A stretch of DNA of 64,000 nt from Merluccius polli. Its lineage: Eukaryota; Chordata; Actinopteri; Gadiformes; Merlucciidae. The stretch lies in NCBI GenBank assembly GCA_030340625.1, contig JAOPHQ010003984.1:1-64000 (forward strand), given 5' to 3'. Position numbers and translations under genes: made by a program. Below the pieces are notes generated by a model that was not told the DNA's origin, made no database searches, and worked only from the letters and a program-made list of their open reading frames with translations. Below are positions 54,443 to 62,530 of the stretch, piece after piece (the first letter of the stretch is position 1; every line of letters begins with the position of its first letter).

Positions 54443-57400
54443 AGAAACGAGGGTTCCTAGTGCGCGGTTCTGTCGTGCCCTCCGCAGCCGATAAATGTCT
54501 TCTCTCTGTCTCTCTCTCTTGGACCATGGACTGCGAACCGAGGGTCCCTCTTAGGGCATTGGTGGATTCTGGCGCAGCCGCCAATCTACTAGACCTCACT
54601 TTAGCCAAACAGCTCCAGATCCCATTTTTGCGGGTGGCTTCTCCCCGCGAGGTACAGGCGCTAGATGGACGGCCTCTGGGATCTGGGTCATTGGAGTTTC
54701 AGACTCCTCCGTTGACCATGCAGGTGGGTGACTCTCACGTCGAAAAGATTCAGTTTTATCTGATTGACACTCCTTTGGATCCCATTGTCTTAGGCTACCC
54801 CTGGCTGATGGTGCATCAGCCCACCTTTGACTGGCGGCGGGCGGAGCTCCTCGAGTGGGGAGGAGATTGTAGTCAGCACGCCAGGGTCGCACTGGTTAGG
54901 AGTGGTATGGCCGTAGGTGAGGGTGAGATTGGGGCTGCGGTCCCATCTTTTGGCGGACTTACTGCTGTGCAGCCTGTCGAGGCCTCCGAAGAGGAGAAGG
55001 ACATGCTACGCCACGTGCCTTCCGAATACCATGACCTGGCGGAGGTGTTTAGTAAGGAGCGAGCTATGTCGCTGCCTCCCAACCGCCCCTTTGACTGCGC
55101 TATTGAGCTAGTTCCGGGGCAGGAGCCGCCACGGGGACGCCTCTACTCTCTGACCCAGACTGAAACCGTGGCCATGGACACCTATATACAGGAGGCCCTG
55201 CAACAAGGGCTCATTAGACCGTCACGGTCCCCGGCAGCTGCAAGCTTTTTCTTTGTGGGGAAGAAGGATGGTAGTCTTAGGCCATGTATTGATTACCGGG
55301 GGCTGAATAAGATAACCATTAAGAATAAATACCCCCTGCCTCTGATGAATACCGCTTTTGAGCGTCTTCAGGGGGCTCAGTACTTCACAAAGCTGGATCT
55401 CAGAAATGCATACCATCTTGTCAGGATTCGGCCGGGGGATGAGTGGAAGACGGCCTTTATCACCCCTAGGGGGCACTATGAATATTCTGTTATGCCGTTC
55501 GGCCTCACTAACGCTCCCTCTGTCTTCCAGGCCCTGATCAACCACGTTCTGAGGGAGTTTTTGGAGTCTTTTGTTTACGTTTACCTTGATGACATTCTAG
55601 TTTTTTCTAAAGACCTTGGCTCTCACGTCAGTCACGTTAGGGCAGTCCTATCTCGGCTGTTGGCCCACAAGCTCTTCGTCAAGGTGGAGAAGAGTGAGTT
55701 TCACACCACCTCCACATCATTTTTGGGGTTTGTCATTTCTCAGGGAGGGTTGTCCATGGCTAACGATAGGACAAGGGCCATTGAGGACTGGCCGGTTCCC
55801 CTGTCAGTCAAGCAGCTGCAACGTTTTTTGGGTTTTGCTAATTTTTTTCGTAGATTCATTTGTGGTTTTAGTTTGGTTGCAGCTCCTCTCACGGCTCTTC
55901 TCAAGGGGGCGCCCAAGACCCTCCGTTGGACCTCGGAGGCCCAGCACGCCTTCGACGGTCTCAAGCACCGATTCGCCACCGCTCCTGTTCTGGTTCATCC
56001 GGACCCCGGCCGACCCTTCGTAGTGGAGGTGGATGCCTCAGATACTGGGGTGGGTGCCATTCTGTCCCAACGGGCATCGGACGACCGCCGCTTGCATCCA
56101 TGTGCTTACTTCTCCCGTCGACTGACACCGGCGGAATCGAGGTATGACGTGGGGGATCGGGAGTTGTTAGCGGTCAAGATGGCGTTAGATGAGTGGCGGC
56201 ACTGGTTGGAGGGGTCGACGCACTCGTTCCAAGTGTGGACTGACCACAAGAACCTCGCCTACCTTAAAGAGGCCAGGAGGCTGAACCCTCGCCAAGCCAG
56301 GTGGGCCCTTTTCTTTTCACGTTTTGTCTTCACTCTGACCTACCGTCCTGGCGTCAAGAACGCCAAGGCAGATTCCTTGTCCCGTCTGTTCTCTCCAGAC
56401 TCCTCTGTCATGGAGCCAGGAACCATACTCCCGGAGGGCTGCGTCCTAGCACCCGTTCGCTGGGTTCTCCTGGAGGACGTCAGAGGGGCCCACTGCGAAG
56501 ATCCTCCGCCCCCTGAGACGCCAGCGGATAGGCACTACGTGCCTCAGTCACAGAGGGCCAAGGTGTTGGAGTGGGCGCACTCGGCCAGGACATCCGGTCA
56601 CCCGGGGGTACGTGGGACCAGTCAGGTTCTCAGTCGCCTCTTCTGGTGGCCCTCACTGGAGGGGGATGTCAAGGAGTTTGTGGCCGCTTGCTCAGTCTGC
56701 GCCGCCCACAAGACAGATCATCAGCGACCGCAGGGTCTCCTCTTGCCTCTCTCTGTTCCGCGACGGCCGTGGTCTCACATTGCCATGGACTTTGTTACGG
56801 GGTTGCCGCCATCCAAGGGGCACACGGCAGTTCTGGTCGTGGCGGACCGTTTTTCTAAACAGGCCAGGTTCATTCCCCTGGCCGGTCTCCCCACTGCCAA
56901 ACAGACTGCAACTCTGGTCGTCACTCACCTGGTCCGGTATGTTGGAGTTCCTGAGGATGTGCTGTCTGACCGTGGCCCCCAGTTTATCGCCAGGTTCTGG
57001 AAGGGGTTCTGGCAGGCCTTGGGGGTCACTGTCCGGCTCACATCTGGATACCATCCTCAGTCCAACGGCCAAGTGGAGCGACTTAACCAGGATATGGAGA
57101 AGTATCTCCGGATGTACGTGGCCGGGCGTCCGGAGACATGGGCTGACTTCCTCTTGTGGGCAGAGATGGCCCATAACAACCAGGTCTGCTCCTCGTCTGG
57201 TTTCTCTCCCAACCACGTCACACTGGGGTTCCAGCCGGAGCTGTTTCCTCAGCCACCTACATCCGGTCCCGTTCCGTCTGCCAATCGTCACGTCTTCTCC
57301 CTGCATCGTCTCTGGAGGCAGGCTCGGTCGTCGCTGCTTCAGAGCCAGGCCCTCTACAAGCGCCAGGCTGATCGTCGTCGCAGGGTGGCGCTGCCTCTCC

Positions 57401-57948
57401 GGCCAGGGGACAAGGTTTGGCTCTCCACCAGGGGATTCCCGGTGCCCACTACGTGCAGGAAGCTGGCGGCTCGCTACATTGGGCCTTTTAACGTTGTCAG
57501 GCGAGTCAATCCGGTTTCTTTTCAACTGTCCATCCCCCATTCGTTGAGAGTTAGCCCTGTGTTCCATGTCTCGTTGTTGAAGAAAGTAGTAACCTCTCCT
57601 CTGTCTCCTTCCCAGCCACCGCCGCCTCCCCGACTCATCGACGGCGTTCCGACCTATACCATCCGTCAGCTTCTGGACGTTCGTCGGGTTGGGAGGCGGT
57701 TGGAGTACCTGGTGGACTGGGAAGGATACGGTGTGGAGGAGAGGTCTTGGGTTCCGCGAAGGGACGTTTTGGACGCGGCGCTGATTCAGGAGTTCCATGA
57801 CACTCATCCTGATCTTCCTGGGCCTTCGGGTGCCGGCCCTCGGAGGGGGGGTACTGTCATGATTGGCACCCGCGATTCCCCTCCGGTCCACTGTGGGGAA
57901 CCCAGGAGCTCGCGGCGTCATCAGCGTGAACGCTCACCTGAGTTCTGA
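54367..57948 (+). CDS. Ty3 pol (PR-RT-RH-IN-chromodomain)
   Basis: An open frame of 1193 codons; translation is expected to enter it by frameshift near 54428. Rough residues: protease ALVDSGAAANLL (65-76); RT with FTKLDLRNAYH and YLDD (406-409); RNase H with VEVDASDTG (about 550) and TDHKNLAYL; integrase HHCC (HPGVRG...CSVCAAHK, 743-778); catalytic core MDFVTG, LSDRGPQF and a Glu in GQVERLNQ (about 902); GPY/F-like YIGPFNVVRRV; chromodomain YTIRQLLDVRR...YLVDWEGYG...SWVP (1094-1145). All catalytic acids are present. The frame ends 94 bases inside the 3' LTR. Confidence 0.93.
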   Translation: MPLLWAERSSPVRLPVAAGKSRPPLEKRGFLVRGSVVPSAADKCLLSVSLSWTMDCEPRVPLRALVDSGAAANLLDLTLAKQLQIPFLRVASPREVQALDGRPLGSGSLEFQTPPLTMQVGDSHVEKIQFYLIDTPLDPIVLGYPWLMVHQPTFDWRRAELLEWGGDCSQHARVALVRSGMAVGEGEIGAAVPSFGGLTAVQPVEASEEEKDMLRHVPSEYHDLAEVFSKERAMSLPPNRPFDCAIELVPGQEPPRGRLYSLTQTETVAMDTYIQEALQQGLIRPSRSPAAASFFFVGKKDGSLRPCIDYRGLNKITIKNKYPLPLMNTAFERLQGAQYFTKLDLRNAYHLVRIRPGDEWKTAFITPRGHYEYSVMPFGLTNAPSVFQALINHVLREFLESFVYVYLDDILVFSKDLGSHVSHVRAVLSRLLAHKLFVKVEKSEFHTTSTSFLGFVISQGGLSMANDRTRAIEDWPVPLSVKQLQRFLGFANFFRRFICGFSLVAAPLTALLKGAPKTLRWTSEAQHAFDGLKHRFATAPVLVHPDPGRPFVVEVDASDTGVGAILSQRASDDRRLHPCAYFSRRLTPAESRYDVGDRELLAVKMALDEWRHWLEGSTHSFQVWTDHKNLAYLKEARRLNPRQARWALFFSRFVFTLTYRPGVKNAKADSLSRLFSPDSSVMEPGTILPEGCVLAPVRWVLLEDVRGAHCEDPPPPETPADRHYVPQSQRAKVLEWAHSARTSGHPGVRGTSQVLSRLFWWPSLEGDVKEFVAACSVCAAHKTDHQRPQGLLLPLSVPRRPWSHIAMDFVTGLPPSKGHTAVLVVADRFSKQARFIPLAGLPTAKQTATLVVTHLVRYVGVPEDVLSDRGPQFIARFWKGFWQALGVTVRLTSGYHPQSNGQVERLNQDMEKYLRMYVAGRPETWADFLLWAEMAHNNQVCSSSGFSPNHVTLGFQPELFPQPPTSGPVPSANRHVFSLHRLWRQARSSLLQSQALYKRQADRRRRVALPLRPGDKVWLSTRGFPVPTTCRKLAARYIGPFNVVRRVNPVSFQLSIPHSLRVSPVFHVSLLKKVVTSPLSPSQPPPPPRLIDGVPTYTIRQLLDVRRVGRRLEYLVDWEGYGVEERSWVPRRDVLDAALIQEFHDTHPDLPGPSGAGPRRGGTVMIGTRDSPPVHCGEPRSSRRHQRERSPEF
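54421..54462 (+). promoter_or_regulatory. Programmed -1 frameshift site
   Basis: The heptamer G GGA AAA (54421-54427) fits X-XXY-YYZ in the gag frame (codons GGA AAA). Nine bases later CACTAG (54437-54442) can pair with CTAGTG (54457-54462). The pol frame is open across this point and is -1 relative to gag. A G-GGA-AAC site is used by the sushi-derived gene PEG10, so the type is known. Confidence 0.78.
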
Positions 57949-58201
57949 TTTCACTTCCTGTCATGGACTATTTAAGAGCAGTGAATCCTAGCATTCACCG
58001 CTCGGTCATGATTCTTCGTGCGCCTAGCCGTAGCTACGTGATATCGCTTTTGTTAATTCTCTTTGTTGTTTGTTCTGGACTCGTGGAACTTTTTCTCTTG
58101 GTTTGTGCCTTTTTTCCTTTTGGATTATTCTGCCTTACTGGAATAAACTTTGAGTACTGCACTGCTTGCTTCCTCTCTGTGGTCATTGTCTGGTCCTGAC
58201 A
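57855..58201 (+). repeat. Ty3 3' LTR
   Basis: I see no difference from the 5' LTR over 347 bp. A short G-rich tract GGAGGGGGGGTAC just before it (57842-57854) is a likely polypurine tract. The pol stop codon lies within it (57946-57948). Confidence 0.92.
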
Positions 58202-58439
58202 GTACCCTGTCAGCAGAGATCAATATGAAGAGAAAAAGAAATGAGTGGGAGCGTGTATGTGAGGCTGTAAATGCCGTGGGGTCCGAGCAGCGCACACACA
58301 CAGAGGTGAAAAAGAAGTGGTCGGATCTGAAGGTGGAGGTGAAGCGGAGGGCAGAATAGCCTATATTCTATGCGTCACTTTCATGCCGCACACTTGGAAG
58401 ATCACTAAGTGGCGCTGTTTTTGAGCAAATTCCGTAACG

Positions 58440-58640
58440 CTAATAACTCCCGCATACTTTGTCGCACATTCGAAATCGGCTTATGAGCCAATTGTCATCG
58501 TTTGCAAGTAAATCCTCATGTTCCCTAAATACTCGCTCGCGTCGGATTGCACCATTTGCAAGGTCCTCTAACAACGCTAATGCTGCCATCGTTAATACCA
58601 TGTTCTTCATCACATTGCGCATCCACCCATATAATTGCAA
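58440..58640 (-). pseudogene. HARBI1-like transposase N-terminal fragment (Harbinger 2)
   Basis: On the minus strand the frame has LLEDLANGAIRRERVFREHE and DLLANDDNWLISRFR, close to the start of HARBI1-type nucleases. It ends 60 codons later without any DDE motif. It converges on the Myb-like gene, and the missing remainder lies at the junction near 58360-58440. Confidence 0.68.
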
Positions 58641-59176
58641 ACACGGTGGGTGTGTTAATTGTTCATAAGTGTGTCTCAGACGTGCACATCACTCTGATGA
58701 CTAATTGTTTTTGACATTATTAACAGTTTCCCAGCATCACCAGTGTCGCCAAAGGAACAATAGCTGTAGAAACGTGCGTACGCCAGCCATGAAGTTGGCG
58801 TGGGGCACCGCACATTTCCATGGTCATTTCACGTTTCATATATCTGAACGTGAGCATGGAAAAGGACGTACACCACGTTTTTGTGCGTACGCAACCTTTG
58901 TACATGAGGCCCCAGGTCCTTGGTTTGGAGGAACTGTATGATGACCGGTCGTGGCCGCTCGCATGGAGCAGGTTTTGGAGCTAGGCTTCTATGGGCTCGG
59001 TCCAGCTCAGGGAGAGAGCCAAGCACCCTCGCGCCAAAGACATCCAGACGCATTTGGGAGAAGAAAGTGATGGACGAGTGCCTTCTATGTTCTCAGGTAG
59101 GCCAATTATCCTTACATTTTGTCGCCTGCTGTGCCCCTCTAGGTCAGCCACCTTGGTCCTAAAGGCTGGCATATGT

Positions 59177-59833
59177 TCGCCGTTCCCAAGCTGTCACGGG
59201 AGCGCCGTGATTATTTATACTCGCGCTGGTGGCCGCGACACTAGTTGCAGTCTTCTCCTGAACAGAGGTGTCGCAACTGAGGAAAGGCTACCGACTTTGC
59301 TATTTATATGCACTAGAAGAAGAGATATACTAATACTGGTACCCATAGACATCGTCTACTGGTACCCCTGTGTCTTTACTTTCTTACACATCATTAGACA
59401 TTTAGTTAAGGTTTAGTTCACCAGGATGTCTCTCACTATACAGCATTATGGCTGTCTATTGCTTTACATTGCTATTATTCTACATCACTGCCACACCTGG
59501 TCAGCCATCAACATTCCTGTATGGCAGCAGTTCTCATATGAATAGTGTTTGTAAGCATCTATCTTAATAACTTAATGATTGTTTTATATAATTTTATTTT
59601 ATAACTTAATGCCGATAGTTTTTCAGCCACGTAATTTCACTTGTCTTTGACCACAACAACAGTAGACAGCACTTACGTAAAACCACGGTTTATTAGCGAA
59701 AAAATATACACCACACAATAAAATATAAAATATAAAGAAAGAAGCCTTAGCAATAAGGCGCATTAAAATGTGCCTTCGAACTCGTCTAGTTTTGTGTTTC
59801 TGCTCACATTGCGCGACAGCTTGGGAACGGCGA
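59177..59833. mobile_element. Unclassified TIR element in L1 ORF1
   Basis: TCGCCGTTCCCAAGCTGTC (59177) is repeated inverted as GACAGCTTGGGAACGGCGA (ending 59833). The flanks GCATATGT and GCATACTG share GCATA and may be a decayed 8-bp duplication. The interior has GGAGCGCCGTGATTATTTAT and AT-rich sequence but no recognisable gene. It separates two pieces of L1 ORF1. Confidence 0.6.
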
Positions 59834-60247
59834 GCATACTGCGGCCTTAAGAGACTCGTTGTCACGTTGCATGGCAGAGCATGCAGTCTCCAGTTGTTGG
59901 ATGCGGTGGTCAGTGTCGTTGGCATTGTCTTCCAAAGAGGTAATTCGTTGCCAATGGTCAGTGACCTTTGTGTGCAGGGTGTCCAATGTAGAAGTCAGCG
60001 AATCAAACGATGATTTGAAGTCAGCAGCAAGCCCAATCCTGTGTTCCTCCAGGAGAGAACTAATCTCCGCCATGCTGATGCTCGCAATAGCAGACGACAC
60101 TGCATCTGGTTTGCCCTTAGGTTTGGGCATTTTGACGTTGCCAGTATGGTCAACACTAGTTCTAAAAACTGTTGCAAAAGAATAGACTGACAAAGGCTAG
60201 CATAAAAAGGCAAATGAAAAGTTTGGTTGTGGGAGCGAGCTGCGCAC

Positions 60248-60804
60248 TAGAGTTGAGCCGGATACTCGGCTGAAACGAGTATCTGGTACGGATAAAGCAC
60301 TTTTGCCGAGTACGAGTATTATACGAGTAATACGAGTCAATATCTGTGCTCGGATTGAATGAAAATCCTCATTGGGTAGCTGACTGTGTCAGCGTTCTGT
60401 GATAGGCTACAGCACCCCTCCCCTACACAATGCAGATGTGTTGTGTCCCGCTCTGATCACTCACACACAGAACAGCTCTCTGTCGCTCCCTCAGTCACTC
60501 AGGTTCGCGGGTCTTTTTCCGTTAATGTTTAGGGTTTCTTCAGCTTCAGGTTTGTTATTACTTAGGTTGGTACTTACTTATGAACCAGTAGAGTTCTGGT
60601 AAACGTGGGTTCGTTCAGACGTGGTGCCGACTCGCGTTGCGTCTCTGCCTGTCAGAGATTTGTTTTTCTTTTTCTTTTTTTAACCGTCATCTGGCTGCCT
60701 GGCTCTAACCAGTTTTTTTTTACTTCACGCACGGTGTCCGACACTTTCTTGCTGTATTTCGTGAAAAAATAAAGCTAGTAGTGGTATAAATATTGGAAAT
60801 CAAG

Positions 60805-60851
<47 letters not shown>

Positions 60852-61299
60852 CTCTCTCCCTCTCCCTGCTGGTTGTCAGAGTTTTTGTTTTTTTCCCAAT
60901 GTTGATGCTGTCCCACTTCCGGGTTAAATCCCGCCCACTTCCGGGTTAGGTCCCGCCCACTCCGAGTACAGATACAGATACAGAAAATTCATAGGGTTAA
61001 CAGATACCAGGGTTCCCAAGTTGCAAAAACTCATTTCCGGGAGCTTCCGAGGGGGGGGGTCGTGATTGTCGACGGGGGGGGGGGGGGGGGGGGGGGGGCG
61101 GGGGAGATGCGCGCGATCGCAACACACCCCGGACCGACGACCGACGACCGACGGTGGGGAGGGGGGATTTCCGGGAGATTGTACATGATTTGCTTGCATC
61201 AGGGAGACGCTATTAATTTGCGGGAGACTCCCGGAACTTCCGGGAGACTTGGGATGTCTGAGATACAGATACAGATAATGCTGTACTCGCTCATCCCTA
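60248..61299. mobile_element. hAT MITE in the L1 5' UTR
   Basis: Ends TAGAGTTGAGCCGGATAC and the complement of GTACTCGCTCATCCCTA, with CTGCGCAC duplicated (60240-60247 and 61300-61307). The interior has a CA microsatellite (about 60806-60848), G-runs near 61053-61098 and repeated GAGTATC/AGATAC words. A CCCAAGT-ended block (about 61012-61254) may be a further nested insertion. Noncoding. Confidence 0.83.
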
Positions 61300-61341
61300 C
61301 TGCGCACACGTCTACTCCGCATGCTACATTCCAAGGGGGCG

Positions 61342-61875
61342 GGCATAAAGACATTATTTGACAAACTTCAAAGTACCTCTAACGTCAAATCAAAGGAGTT
61401 TCAACATAATGTCAGAGGTTTTGGCTGCCCAAAGAAAGGTATCACATCTGTGTTGCAGAGGATGGCTATTGAAAGTTTAATAGGAGTGACAGTTCATTCA
61501 GGTTTATTTTATGACCGTTTTATTTGTAACAGTGTGGTTTATCATTCATATAACACAACTCTTAAAAAGAGAAATAATTCAGTTGTACAATTAGATGATG
61601 GAACATTCTGCAAAGTTATGACCCTGGTGGCCTTTACATCTGATGATGGAGCCTCATCCACATCCACCAACTTCTGTATTTTAGTAAAAGAGCTTGCCAA
61701 AAGTGGAGGAAAGTTTTGTAGAGATGCTCAGTTAAATATATCGTCCACATTTATAAATGAGGTGTCTCATACCCATAATGTATTTGCCGTGCATCCCCAA
61801 TCACTTAAATGTAAATGTGTAATGGTTAAGTCCACGGATAAAATGCAAATGCATTACACTTCCAAACAATGTTGA
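61342..61875 (+). pseudogene. CACTA/EnSpm-like transposon protein, second fragment
   Basis: The frame continues the one cut at 26960: GIKTLFDKLQSTSNVKSKEF, then VVYHSYNTTLKKRNNSVVQL, FCILVKELAKSGG and CVMVKS to a stop at 61873-61875. The YHSxxYxxxxKRNxSVV pattern and the Cys-Phe block resemble C-termini of animal CACTA-like proteins. The target duplication GGCATAAAGAC forms its first codons. Confidence 0.65.
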
Positions 61876-62530
61876 AAGAGACTGAAATTCTTGTGGAGCT
61901 ACTACTTTACAGACATCAACACCAAACAACCTCCACATATCAGTCCTATATGCATGAAGTTCTGTCAGTGACTTTTTGATCTGTGCACTCTCCAATTGGT
62001 CTTGTTTGCAGTCACCCTGCTTTGATCCATTAAACAATAATGCAATGTTCTTTTTTGAACACTTTTGACAATTGTATTGTGTTAACACAGTGTGAGTGAA
62101 CAACTGCAATAATTGCTATCTGTGTACTTTACACACAGCGCAAAATTGCATAAATGGTTTTAAGTGCATTTTCATAGTAAAACTATTGAACTTTCCAAAA
62201 GAATGTCAAGTACAAGCGTAAATAACTTTCTATTCAAATGTAAATTCGCAAATTCGAACACTCAAACTTAATATTAGTGTCGATATGAAAATGTGTACTT
62301 TTAAAATATGCTTTCAGTGTATGTTACAATGACAATTTTGAGCATACATTTTAAAATATATCAAAAATATGTGTAAAAACAAATTTCAAATAAGTACACT
62401 TTAGAAATTACACATAACTTTCACTTAAAGTATATTTTTGTATAATATATTTCTATAAAGTGTAATATAGTGTAATTATTTTGTACATTACACTGACTGT
62501 ATGGCCTTTAATGACTGTATACTGGTAACC
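61876..62530. other. AT-rich region, possible end of the CACTA-like element
   Basis: No gene is seen. Words such as AAGTGTACTTT, AAGTACACTTT and GTGTAAT repeat in both orientations toward 62490, where the sequence TACATTACACTG appears. Subterminal repeats and a CACTG-type end would fit a CACTA element terminus, but I did not find the partner end. Confidence 0.35.

Larger units (their letters stand above)
53143..58201 (+). mobile_element. Ty3 chromovirus (Tf1/sushi type), apparently intact
   Basis: Two 347-bp LTRs (53143-53489 and 57855-58201) in which I see no difference, TGTCATGATTGG to TGGTCCTGACA, flanked by GTACC (53138-53142 and 58202-58206). It has gag, a -1 frameshift signal and pol ordered protease, RT, RNase H, integrase, chromodomain. 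There is no tRNA primer site; instead an 11-nt self-primer is present. A C-terminal chromodomain and self-priming define the Tf1/sushi chromovirus branch. No damage is evident, making it the youngest element here. Confidence 0.92.
53056..58359 (+). pseudogene. Myb/SANT-like gene of Harbinger 2, interrupted by Ty3
   Basis: The first part (53056-53142) reads KKIHFTESELEILVNDVEPR then REILFS. The second (58207-58359) reads TLSAEINMKRKRNEWERVCE, then HTEVKKKWSDLKVEVKRR and a stop. This is the Myb-like DNA-binding partner of Harbinger elements. Removing Ty3 and one GTACC makes ILFS-TLSAEI continuous and in frame. Confidence 0.75.
52430..58913. mobile_element. PIF/Harbinger element 2, hosting the Ty3 element
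   Basis: Left end GCCCTCATGTACAAAG and right-end complement GGGGCCTCATGTACAAAG are inverted. AGG on both sides (52427-52429 and 58914-58916) is a 3-bp duplication as in PIF/Harbinger. It holds a Myb-like gene (plus) and a HARBI1-like N-terminal fragment (minus). Without the Ty3 insert it is about 1.4 kb, so most of the transposase is deleted and the element is nonautonomous. Confidence 0.78.
51232..60130 (-). pseudogene. L1 ORF1 in four pieces
   Basis: It starts at ATG 60130 (MPKPKGKPDAV). A coiled-coil stretch (RITSLEDNANDTDHRIQQLE) ends near 59839. After an insertion come ADLEGHSRRQNVRIIGLPEN and CERPRPVIIQFLQTKD (59170-58917), the RNA-recognition region. After the 6.5-kb Harbinger come LVIREARKGGDLLYNG, YDDYSPDLLKRR and RITLPNGERAWLPSV (52429-52168). 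The stop is at 51232-51234, beyond the hAT MITE. KD before and LVIREA after the Harbinger join in frame once one CCT is removed. Small indels near 59055 and 59170 also break it. Its role in L1 is RNA binding with ORF2. Confidence 0.85.
26961..61341 (-). mobile_element. L1 LINE carrying nine nested insertions
   Basis: The left end is a 10-T run (the L1 poly-A on the minus strand). The right end is the 5' end. GGCATAAAGAC is present on both sides (26950-26960 and 61342-61352). ORF1 starts at 60130 and ORF2 at 46028, both on the minus strand. Subtracting the inserts described in the entries below leaves about 6 kb, as expected for a full-length L1. Both ORFs also carry small frameshifts, so the element is dead even without the inserts. 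The left border of the piggyBac insert in L1 is clear but the right is not, so the 6-kb figure has a few hundred bases of uncertainty. Confidence 0.8.

Noticed and set aside
56692..57921. 409-codon minus-strand ORF inside Ty3 pol, and the 311-codon ORF in another plus frame
   Set aside because: They are shadows of the GC-rich pol gene with no conserved motif.
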